64,000 bases of DNA from assembly GCA_947247005.1 (NCBI GenBank), contig OX365948.1, forward strand, positions 42,800,601 through 42,864,600, in the 5' to 3' direction. Of this stretch, positions 27,252 to 37,289 are shown one piece after another (within the stretch, counting starts at the first letter, position 1; each line of letters begins with the position of its first letter). A model generated the notes under the pieces. The model was not told where the DNA came from, searched no databases, and saw nothing but the letters and a program-made list of their open reading frames with translations. The position numbers and the translations under genes are program-made. Source of the stretch: Spisula solida. Lineage: Eukaryota > Mollusca > Bivalvia > Venerida > Mactridae.

Positions 27252-28123
27252 TTTTATGCGGTAATATTTGGCCACATCATTTGTTTTAAATTGTCAATGT
27301 TATCTAACCATTTTAGTAACGCGTTCTGAATGTGAGTCTTTAAACTCTTTTACTAGCCATGGGCTACTAGATATTATTCGTATATAATTCTCATTAAAAT
27401 GTCTACGTTAAAGCAGGATGCGTGAGATAGCATCTTAACTGATTGTTATCCGATACATTAAAGTCAACCTCATGTTGTCATAATTTCAATATTGGTAAAC
27501 CCTTTGTTTTTGAAGTAATTATGCAATAATGTTGTAGCCACGTTTTAATTGGCTTACAAATTATATAACATGACATTTGATTGGCTAAGAACGTTTTAAG
27601 TATTTTGTAACGTGTAATTTGATTGGTCAAAAGCTTTTAACATTTATTTTCTATGATTTGAAAATAATGTATATTAAAGAAGATTTGATTTAGACTGGAG
27701 ATAGACAAAAAAGTAATGATGTAGGACTAAGACAGTTATGATGTAGGTTTAGAAAGTTAGGACAAGTGGAGTTCCACTACGCTTCATTAAGATACAATGT
27801 ACTTACTAACTCTGTGTGTTAAAACATAAATATTTGTTATTGTTAAACTATTTGGAGAAACTACAGAATAAAAATAGTAAAACTGACTGTGGATTTGTCA
27901 TAACTTATTTAGTTGAGACTTTGTTATCATATTTGAAATTATACTGGAAAAACGCATTGGACGTACGACGTTAGCAGAGCTAAACTGACAGCTCACACAC
28001 AACGCTGTTACATACGAGCTAATTCCCAAAACACATACGACAGAGGTGTTCAACAACAACACACAGCATTGAACTTGAGCTAAATTCCCAAACTGTATAT
28101 CAACGCAAAAACACGGCATTACA
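27252..28123 (+). repeat. 3' LTR of the LARD-like element
   Basis: 872 bp copy of the 5' LTR. It starts TTTTATGCGG directly after the purine tract and ends GGCATTACA, then the duplicated GTAT and block D sequence of array copy 3. Confidence 0.85.
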
Positions 28124-31100
28124 GTATCTCAGCTATCAAGTACTTGCTGACTTCTTGCGACATTAACTGATATGCATGTTATACTGGACACGATATAATA
28201 CAAAACAAGAACACTTTTACGACCACGCTGTACGTTCATAAAAAGGAGATTGCGTCTAAATCACATTTCGCACAGTAAAACAGATCAGTGACTATTGATG
28301 AATAAGGAATGTGCATAATACAAACATGATGGGTTTATATAAATACACATAAATACACGTAAACCAGTTCCATGGCTACATTTATAAACAACTGTATACT
28401 TGCATTTGACAATGTGTTCAGATCAATCAGGTAATGAGAGGAACTAGAATCCATGGTTTGTTATAAATGGTGCGTATTGCCCACACCAGACATATTGAAT
28501 TACGAAAACCACTTTAAACATACTAGTTTCGTACACCACCGATAAATACATTTATTTGACATTTTAACATTTCTAATCAAGTATCCCGACATACCCCGAA
28601 TGTCATAGCAACCATAATAACACGGTGCTATCCAGTCATTTTAAATTCACTCCTTTAATTATGTCACCACCTTGCACGATCATTACACAAGCTCAGACAT
28701 TGTCGACTCATTACATCATCAGTTAAATACGCAGTAGACAATCACCTTCTAAGCGTGTATTGGAAGAGACGTTTTAACTACCTGTAAAATAGAAACACAC
28801 AGCAATGTTATACGTGTACCAGTATATTCTAGATACAACCAGAAACTCATAGCTACGTTGCTAAGGTAAATGACAAAATGTTGCTAAGATATCGCTGCTT
28901 CATAGACGTATAGAAAGGCAAAGGCACAAGCGAAGACATGTACATTGATTACGTCTATCAACAGGTTGTTGCGAGGCGAGCGTGAAAGAGGATATACAAG
29001 TACCAGGTCCAATTTTAACAACTTGGGTATGTCGAACCTCTTGCACTTGAACCGTACGCTCTATTAATAACATACAAGGTTATCGAGGCGGACATAAGTC
29101 GAATACTAATTCCAGAAAATTGATTGGTACGGTCAACCGAATGCCGTATCTGTCTGAAACATGGTTGAAAAAAAAACAGCGGCAAACACGAACTTGCATC
29201 GATATCAATAATAACAAATGAAAGCAGTGTGTGCAGTGTGATAGAAATTTCCTGTTTTTAATCAGAAGGAGACATTTTGTACGTGGTCATGAATTTGCGA
29301 CAATGTGATCTCTAGGTGCTGATTATTCATGATATAAAATGACAGAACGAAACGATGCAAATATTTCAAGAATTGAGGTCTAATTTCATCATAAAAATGG
29401 GAATTTTGGTTTTAACAAACTAATGTTGCTTTATAATGTAACGCACATGTTACGAGGGGTTTGTTGAGGTGTAATAATAACTCTTTGTTGCCATCCCCTC
29501 AACGCGTTGGCGACCACAACAGCAACTCATGACCAGATAATATGAGTAATGTCGTAATAACAAACGCCCAGTTCCAAAATGAATATAACTCTTAATTTAA
29601 TTAATAAAACACACCTGAATTTTTTGTATGAATTGCATCAGTATCTATAAATGTGTGCATTGTCAAAGCATATAATAAAATTCCGATGTACGCTTGCATT
29701 TGTATCCAATAAATATGTGACGCATTTATCAGATTGACTTTTGCAAGTTAATTTTCGTTGTGATATATGTTAGAACGTAAAAGTTATAGTTATTGAGCAA
29801 GGTCTAGCCACGGGGCGAAACTGACTAAAAACGCGATACTTGGCGTAAAAAGGCGAATTTTAAAAAAGTTTTACAGTGCTATCGAAGGCTCATAAAATGC
29901 AAGAATATTGTTAGTTGTCCAACAAATTATCTGACTGTTGAAATACTTCATGTTCGGCAGTTAGCAGTGAACGTTTCCTTAAAATCTTAACGACCTTGAC
30001 AACATTTCTTTGAAGATTACGACTACAGTTTATAATGCGCTTTTGTGCGTTAGCTGAATTTATGTATCGGCAAATCAACACTTCCGCGTTTTATTTACAA
30101 CCAGGATGCAAATGCAAATACTTAATAGTGTTGCAATAAAATTGTTAAGTTGTTCAGTTATTTAATTTGAAAAGAGACCAGATGTAATGAATTGTAAATA
30201 TAAGTTAATAACCATGTCTGGAGTTGATGCATGTGCAAACCTGTAATCGCATCGCACAAAACTGTGTTACTAAGTCTCGTCTCAGTTCTTGCATGATGCA
30301 CCTAATATATATCATTTTAATGCAACAATCGGATAGGATGAGCTACCAGTCATATTTGATCGTTCACTGTTACACGGACATGTTTCCACTATGATTAACA
30401 CATCATAACGCGCCTTTTAGAACTGAAGAAATGACAAACAGATCGCGTAATCATTGCACCAGGATGTACGGGTTTTAACATTGCTCGAAAAAGACAGAGG
30501 TACTTCGCATGTTTTATCATGGCCAAAAATGTAACCCCACAGGACGGTTCCCTCTCCATAGAGAACATCTCCATGGTGAAACGCATCAATAAAACTTAAA
30601 TCTGACAGGAGGTATATCTACAATAGCTGTAATATAATTTTACTGATATTGGGCATACATGTATAAAGACGGAAGCGATATAAAGTTACACAACCAGGTA
30701 ACGAAACCAACTTTTATAATAATTTATTTCACGAGGTAACGTAGAAAAAACATCTGTTTCCATAGAGTCATACATGCACTCAGCATCAAACCCATGCTAT
30801 TATCATCAAAATAAAACGATCAGTATCCGCACTAAATAACTCGACAACATATGTCGCCGGATAATACTCGCAAAACCTAGATATGCACAAACAATATACA
30901 AATGAGGTATTTCATGAAAGTATTAACTTTATGACAATAAAGACCTTTGCACGTAAGGCCAGAGTTCTTTGATATATCGTTACTGGGACCCACCTGCCCA
31001 ATTTTTTGGCATTTTCAAAATAAAATGAAAAAACTGGGGGAAAAATTGATAATAATGTTTTGATGATAAATATACCAGCCTTGTTTTATTATTTCATTAT

Positions 31101-31212
31101 TTTGCTAATAATAAGTTGTTTTATGTTATGCAGTGTACTAGTCTTAAGATCATTTGGCTTTTTTCTTGAAGATTAGCACTGTTGTTGAGAGTTGATTGCT
31201 ATAAATCGGACT

Positions 31213-31849
31213 TCCTTGAAGGAGACAGGAAACCCCGACACTATTTACTACTGTACTAGTGTTTCAAGAACAGCGTCACATACCACTGCTTCGAGAAACC
31301 GTATCCAAAGGTATAAATGTACTACCTTTTAGGAGATCCTTAAGAAGTCAAACTAATAATCAACCAGAATATGCTTTAGTAAAACAGTGTGTTTTTAGCG
31401 CTTTCTTGAATACTATCTCTGAGTGTTGTTGGCAGTGCATTCCAGAGCTTCGGTGCTGCAGCCATGAAACATGGATCACCGTACGAGACAGTCCTCATCT
31501 CGTCACAACAAGAAGAATAGAGTCATTTTGTGACCTAAGCTGTCTTTGTGGAGTATATATTTCCAACATACATCTGATGTAGCCTAGGGAATTCCCATGT
31601 AGTGCTTTGTAAACATGAGTCAAGACCTTGTACTCCACTCTGTATTGTACAGGTAACCAGTGAAGATCCTTCAGCACAGGAGTGATGTGATTGTTTCGCG
31701 ATATCCGTGCGATGAGGCGGGTAGCTGAACTTTGGATATTTTGTAGTTTGTTCAGATTGTTTTTTTGGGAGCCGCACAGTAATGCGTTGCAATAATCCAG
31801 TCTCGATGTTACTAAAGAATTTATGAGGGATTTTGTTGTTAACAATGTA
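31213..31849 (-). mobile_element. Second copy of the LINE fragment (shared with copy 3)
   Basis: Same truncated LINE as at 17914-18845, at the same place in the unit. Compared with copy 3, sequence corresponding to about 17762-18196 is deleted, removing the 3' tail, the poly-C runs and most of the first 108-bp duplicate. The preceding 30957-31212 is the shared 381-bp insertion, also shortened. Confidence 0.75.
31495..31845 (-). pseudogene. LINE reverse transcriptase C-terminal fragment, frameshifted
   Basis: Reads the same LINE C-terminal motifs as the copy-3 fragment (TSRLDYCNALL, HITPVLKDLHWLPVQYRVEY, VYKALHGNSLGYI) for 116 codons, then a small deletion near 31498 shifts the frame. The continuing YGDRCFMAAAPKLWNALP segment is read in another frame further down (about 31430-31490). 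No catalytic core is present, so it is a dead remnant. Confidence 0.8.
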
Positions 31850-32212
31850 TAGCTGTCTATTAGAATAATTTATAAATATGACAAATATTTTGCCAACAAC
31901 ACTGATATACGCTGTTTTGTGAGTACAGTATTGTTATAATATCCAAAATATGTCATATTCTAGAGCTTTAGATCTATACACATATCTGCATTTACTAGTA
32001 TTTTGTTTGATCATAGATGCTTTTCAATATTTTAGATGTAAAGTTGCTTTTTTTATTATCTAATAGTCTCTTATAAATAAGTCATGATTGGTCGCGTGCA
32101 AGCATTATTAAATTATATTATTATATATTTTCATTGTATGAAGTGAATTCAAAATATATGAAATGTGAATGAGACTTTAATAAAATAATTAATACAATAA
32201 TTGAATTGTATA

Positions 32213-33244
32213 TGTAACCGGTTGATATTTTATGCCTTTTTAGTATTTCACTTTTAGTGGTGTTTGACCTGTGTTCAGTTGTTGGTGTTAACCTTATGAT
32301 GTATGGATTAACTCCCTTGTTGTGTAATGGAACTCTTGATGGAATGTGTAATGTGTTCCCGCTTTTACCTGGAGTTAATCCCTTAATTTGGTGTCATGTG
32401 ACTGAATCTCTTTGTCAGTCCATGTAAGTTTTTGGAGAAGAAGGTTGAAAACCATTGCTTCCAACCTGAGAGTTGTATGAATATGTATCATAGTGGAATT
32501 TAGGTTTGATACTATTCTTGTTTATATTTTATTCTGATGTCTGATATTTTTTGTATATTCATAGGGGCTTGTATCTTAAATGAGCTATACTTTATTTGTA
32601 ATGATTAATACTAAGGAATGTGTAAAGGGAATTGTCTTCTTTGAATTCAAGATGGCTGTCATGTTGTTGTGGTAATTAATAGAATGGTGATTGGCATAAT
32701 TATTATTCAGGTGACTACTTCTATATTCTAACAATGTTCTTAACCCTTTACAGTTAATAACCAGGCACAGTGAGAAAGTAGATCGAGAAGACAGAAGAGT
32801 TATAGTATTGTTGATGAAGTCTGATCCACAATCGGTATGTAATTGAATGTGTGATTATATGTTGTACATGTATCTTTGTTTGTTTGTCATTGTTTGTCTT
32901 GTTTGTATATCATGTATTTTATAAGCAGTTTAATGACTATCAGATATTCTATGTTAAAGGCCGACGATCACTATAGATAAGATATGTAAATGAATATATT
33001 GTAATGTATTTGAATCTGTATAATTGAACCTTGAGATGTAGCATTATACTTAATGCTCCTTATTGTTTATTTCAGGGCTTGATTGTATCAACCATTATAT
33101 ATATTCTTCGTCGTTATATCTACGTCCTATAAACATCAGGAGACGAAGTATAGTACTTGAACTTATACACGTTGTTTGGTTTTACTGAACCCTTAGTCAC
33201 CCTTAGACATACTTCAATATACAGAAAGTCTACAGCCGGCTACA
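32213..33244 (+). repeat. 5' LTR of the gypsy element
   Basis: 1032 bp, nearly identical to 45643-46679. Differences seen include C/T near 32244, T/A near 32312, one extra T near 32550, a five-base difference in the tract near 33045 and two substitutions near 33106 and 33146. It ends CTACA, two bases before the primer site. Confidence 0.95.
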
Positions 33245-33246
33245 AA

Positions 33247-33258
33247 TGGCGCCCAACG
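33247..33258 (+). promoter_or_regulatory. Primer-binding site, tRNA-Lys type
   Basis: TGGCGCCCAACG, two bases after the LTR, is complementary to the 3' end of animal tRNA-Lys(CUU) including CCA, as I recall that tRNA. Similarity stops after 12 bases. It would prime minus-strand DNA synthesis. Confidence 0.75.
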
Positions 33259-34533
33259 GATTTGACAAGTGAGACCGACAACGCTGTGGACAACTTCAGG
33301 GAAACTACGATCGATTTGATATATTTGGAACCGGACGAGATAAGTTTGGAGATTTGGAGTGTAATTTGGAGTTTTGGAGCTTTACCGAGACTTTTGACAT
33401 TGGATTAATCATCGTTGGAATTTTATTATTACTGGATACCATAAACATTGTGTGTGTATCTGTGACATTTTAGGACAGTTGTGTATTTATTCTATGTGAT
33501 CGGAAGGCCTAGCTGTCAACTGTATAGTGAGTACATATTTTAGAGCTAAAATTTCATATTCTGCAGTTATATTGTAATTCATTTAGGTAATATTTATAGA
33601 AGTCTGTTGTGGCACTTAGTACCTTAGTGTCATTGTTATTCATTGTAGAAATAACTGCAGGTCTGAAATTTTTCAGAGAGATATTGTAGATTGAGAGTGT
33701 AGCACTCTGCATGTTTTAATTAATATATAAGTAATATTCCCAAACTCCTGGTATTGGTTCTTTACTAATTGTCATAGTAATTAACATAAGCATCCATTTC
33801 TATTGGTCAAGTGCAGAAAAACAACATGCAGCTATCCTGAATACTATTATCATGAATCAGTGACAAAGTTGTCATAAATTTACTGTTCACAGTTTTGTTT
33901 ACAAGAAAGGTGTGGCTCAAGTGCAAGTGACCTACTTTCGTTTTCAATTCTTGCTTTGGTTTAGCATATTTACCACGTGTTTGAAGCTTTATCTTGTGTA
34001 TTTGACCATATTTAGTCAATCTCTTTCCATATTCAGTGTATTTATTCTTTAATATTGCCCAAGAATCTGGTAGACCCAAGGAACAGATTCTTACACAGTT
34101 CGTCTGTATTACACATAGTCAGCTGATCTAGAAATCAGGTGGTTTTATTATTGTATTCATACGGGCACTTGCTAGTTGTTTCCGGTGATTTCATTGGTTG
34201 CCAAGGGTGTCCATTTTGTTTCGGTTGATTTCATTGGTCTATTTAGAAGGTGTGTTTATTGATTACACAGCAGACCACATGACTTACTGTGACCTCTGTT
34301 TTAATTGTATATTGCAATTGAATGGTTTATTAGTTGTTGAATTATTTATTTCATTCATTACTGAGAATTGAAATGTACTGTTAATTCCGAACAATTGAGA
34401 ATTGTATTGGAATCGAATCAGAAAAATACTGATAGTTAATAATTACATTATAGTAATTATAGTTATTAAACTTATTAAATTGCATTCATACTTTGTGAGT
34501 AGCAATACCACAGACATATTGCCAGTGGAGCAC

Positions 34534-34970
34534 CCAGCCAGTTGCTTATCAGCATTAAGTCTTATAAATGATATTGAAACTTCAGTGTTTTGATTGAAAG
34601 CTTTTCAATTATTAAGTATAAAACACTTCTCAAGTATTACTTGGTGTTACACGTAGTGTGACGTTAGCATTTATTCAGCCCAGCCAGTGGCTTATAAGCC
34701 CCTAATATTGTATTGAAAGTTGAATGTTGTTATTATAAATTTTTCAGGGATTAATTTATTCATTACTGATTAGACAAATATTACTAGTGTGACGTTGACA
34801 TTTGTTTACACAGCCAGTGGCTTATCAGCACTTACAAATTAATTGAAATACAACCATATTTCATTGTTGTGATTGAATTTGATTCATTTAGTATTTAATA
34901 CTGATTTATTAGTAAAGTATTACTGATTGTGAACTTGTGTGTTCAGCAGCCCAGCCAGAGGCTTATAAGC
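34534..34970 (+). repeat. Four spaced copies of a double-palindrome motif
   Basis: CCAGCCAGTGGCTTATAAGC or a close variant occurs at 34534, 34680, 34810 and 34951, every 130-146 bases. AGCC..GGCT forms one short hairpin and GCTTATAAGC is itself a palindrome. Before copies 2 and 3 the sequence TAGTGTGACGTT also recurs, so a larger degenerate unit was duplicated. Position in the leader suggests an RNA-structure role such as genome packaging, unproven. Confidence 0.75.
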
Positions 34971-35655
34971 AATAATAGTGTATTTTCAAAATATTTTAAA
35001 AGTAATTATATTGATTAAGTAATTATATTAAGTGTATTTGCAAGCTAAATAATTTATCATACATTGGAAGGTTCAGTTGAACTTTATAATATTAGCACAC
35101 ATTGAACGGCTGTGAAATAGTACTTTTATTGATTCTGTTGATAAATTAGATTGACGTTTTCAGGTTTAGTTTGCATTATTGTCATCAACTTGTTTAGAAA
35201 TATTGTTGTATATGCTATGTGAAGTGGAGTTGTGACATTAAGTGAAGTGACCTTTACTATATGGAGTTGTGAATTAATACTCGGATGAGTTTGGAAGTGA
35301 AATATAGTAGTGTTACAGGATATTGGAAGTGATATATATTAAATTTTATAATAGTGTTGAACTTATGTGGTGTTTTGTGATTGTGAGTACATGAAAGTGA
35401 TAATTGTTTTTATTATAAATAGTTTGTAAGTGACATTAATTGAGAATTTTTGCCTTTACGGGATACAGTGACACTGAGATATTGAAAAAAGTATGGTAGA
35501 ATATTTATACAGTGAATGATAGAGAATTATAGTGATTCAGGGTAATAGTGACAATAATTGAGAATTTGTGCCTTTAGTTTATAAGTGACACTTAATACAA
35601 GTATAAGATTTATATATTGAGGAAGTTGAAGTGAGCTACTGATATTGTGTCAATA

Positions 35656-35850
35656 GTGATATTGTGTACAGATATTGAACACTGATATTGTGTATTGAAC
35701 AGTGATATTGTGTACGGATATTGAACACTGATATTGTGTATTGAACAGTGATATTGTGTACGGATATTGAACACTGATATTGTGTATTCAACAGTGATAT
35801 TGGGTACGGATATTGAACACTGATATTGTGTAGGAACATTGAACATTGAT
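35656..35850 (+). repeat. 46-bp tandem repeat in the gypsy leader
   Basis: Units starting GTGATATTGTGTAC lie at 35656, 35702, 35748 and 35794, exactly 46 bases apart, with a decayed fifth. Each unit holds two GATATTGTGTA words and two TTGAACA words. Sense frames are closed. The antisense frames at 35610-35914 are translations of the repeat and not genes. Confidence 0.9.
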
Positions 35851-36095
35851 ATTGTGTTGGAGTAAGTGTTTTCGAGATATAGTGTAGATTCGCCTTTGAT
35901 TCTTCATTGAACACGGATATTGTGTAGATTCCACTTGGAATTACCCTTGATCACTGACCTTGTGTTGATTTATCTTAGAGTTATCATTTGACACTGATAC
36001 GTACAGAACTTTGATATATTTGATTGTACAGCTTCTGTTGGTTTACTGTACATTATTATTATACTAAACTTGGAGATTCTTAGTGTGGAAACATC

Positions 36096-37289
36096 ATGGC
36101 TACTAAAGAAGAAGCAAAATCGACATTATCAGAGGAGGAGGAGGCCTGGATTAAAGCTTTACGGGAATTTAAATTAAATCCGGGGGTAAGGGGGCCTGAG
36201 GAACTTAATACATTTCTGAAGACATTCAACCAGAGAGAAGAAGAAAAACTTAAAGAGGCGAAAACAGTAACAAGTATCAAGACAGAGAGCACCACACCAC
36301 CACTACATACACCGCCAACAGCAAGTGCACCTGCAAGTCTGCCAACAACAACACCTAGTGGAAGTTCACATCATGTCCCTAAAATTTCAGTGTTTTCAGG
36401 AGAGCAGAATAAAGGAGAAGTGTCATGGGAAGGATTTAAGTATGAAATAGAGTCATTACTGAAGGAACACACATTCACAGAAGAACAACTATTACTAGGA
36501 ATTCGAAGAGCATTGAAGGGCACAGCTAGCGACATAGTCAGAAGATTAGGAACAGGCATAACTGTGAAGGACATAGTCACCAAATTGAACAGTACCTATT
36601 GAAGTATAGAGAGCGCCCAAACTATTATGCAGAAATTTTACTCATGTGCACAGGGGACAGATGCAGTTCAACTCTACGCCATTAAAGTAGAAGACCTGTA
36701 CTCACAAGCAATTGAATTAGGAGCTATCAACAGAAATGATAAACTATTAAAGCAAATCTTGTACCAGGGTTTAAGGATAGAACTAAAGCTGGTGGCGCAG
36801 TACAAATACGACACAATAGAAGATTATGATAGATTCAAGGTGGAACTTAGAAAATTGGAAGCTGAGATTAAGCAGTCAGAGACTAAGCCAAAGACATGCC
36901 ATGCAGCACAAAAGGTGGAAGACAGTGATATGGGCCAGATAAAGGATACATTGAAGGTGTTACAAGAAAAGATAGAGAAGCTGGAAGCAGAAAAAGAGCA
37001 CCCTACAGTACAACAGCCTTTTGTCTATGGGGGTAGGCGTGCTAGGCGAGCAGGATTTAGAGGGAATTACCGAGGCCAAAGGAGAAGTAGAGGACAATTC
37101 CGGCCGACAGGAACCAATACATTTGGAAGGGGGACATGCCATCGTTGTGGAGACAGAGGTCATTTTGCGAGGGATTGCGACAAGGAGGGAGATGAATACC
37201 AGATAACCTGTTACAGATGCAACGGCCCAGGTCATTACGCCCGAGATTGCCAAGCTGATATAATGAAGGAAGATCCTTTAAACATGTAG
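36096..37289 (+). pseudogene. gag: gypsy gag (capsid-nucleocapsid) with one internal UGA
   Basis: Encodes the structural polyprotein that assembles the retrotransposon particle in the cytoplasm. The start ATCATGG (36096) fits animal initiation context. One reading frame runs to the TAG at 37287 apart from a TGA at 36600-36602. The same frame resumes directly, so this is a single nonsense change or a readthrough codon. Before the stop, a segment starting PKISVFSGEQNKGEVSWEGF resembles the capsid fold shared by gypsy Gag and PNMA proteins. After it come a coiled Glu/Lys region, an Arg/Gly-rich stretch and two CCHC zinc knuckles (CHRCGDRGHFARDC near 37137-37178 and CYRCNGPGHYARDC near 37209-37250) that bind RNA. 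As it stands the protein would be cut to 168 residues and lack the knuckles. Confidence 0.9.

Larger units (their letters stand above)
24286..28123 (+). mobile_element. Non-autonomous LTR retrotransposon (LARD-like), 3.84 kb
   Basis: Two 0.87 kb direct repeats (24286-25158 and 27252-28123) bracket 2.1 kb of sequence without gag or pol. GTAT is duplicated on both sides (24282-24285 and 28124-28127). Sister copies read AGAGTATCTCAGC uninterrupted (copy 1 near 7597), so this is a clean empty-site call. A primer-site-like TGG follows the left LTR and a purine tract precedes the right one. The LTRs do not start TG and end CA; they begin TTTTATGCGGTA and end CCGTG-type sequence reading ..GCATTACA, a short imperfect inversion. 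The LTRs differ at only a few places, so insertion was recent and mobilisation in trans is likely. Confidence 0.85.
16416..29890. repeat. Array copy 3 (with three large insertions)
   Basis: Begins after the GAAGGCT boundary at 16415 and ends at the same boundary at 29890. It contains, in order, a 381-bp insertion with a TAA duplication, a LINE fragment, an expanded ACGG/ACGA microsatellite, a pogo-like element and a full LTR retrotransposon. Removing the pogo-like and LTR elements restores a continuous match to sister copies in blocks B and C-D. Block A is closest to copy 4, and both share the LINE, so copies 3 and 4 duplicated from one another after the LINE arrived. No gene other than element remnants is seen. 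Confidence 0.85.
33259..36095 (+). other. Long gypsy leader, 2.8 kb, no sense gene
   Basis: AT-rich untranslated leader between primer site and gag. It contains a four-fold hairpin-forming motif (34534-34970) and a 46-bp tandem repeat (35656-35850), listed separately. A 90-codon antisense frame at 33807-34079 (Lys-rich, starts MGLPDSWAILKNKY) is longer than its AT-rich surroundings suggest but matches nothing I know. A leader this long implies packaging or translation control elements, or a lost captured segment; that is inference. Confidence 0.7.

Noticed and set aside
33157..33408. 83-codon frame spanning LTR end and primer site
   Set aside because: It crosses a functional boundary of the retrotransposon and has no domain; chance frame.
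35656..35850. CRISPR-like array
   Set aside because: The units are contiguous 46-bp tandem repeats without unique spacers, in a eukaryotic retrotransposon leader.
35610..35914. Antisense repeat protein in the gypsy leader
   Set aside because: Both antisense frames are translations of the 46-bp tandem repeat and have no start or context of their own.
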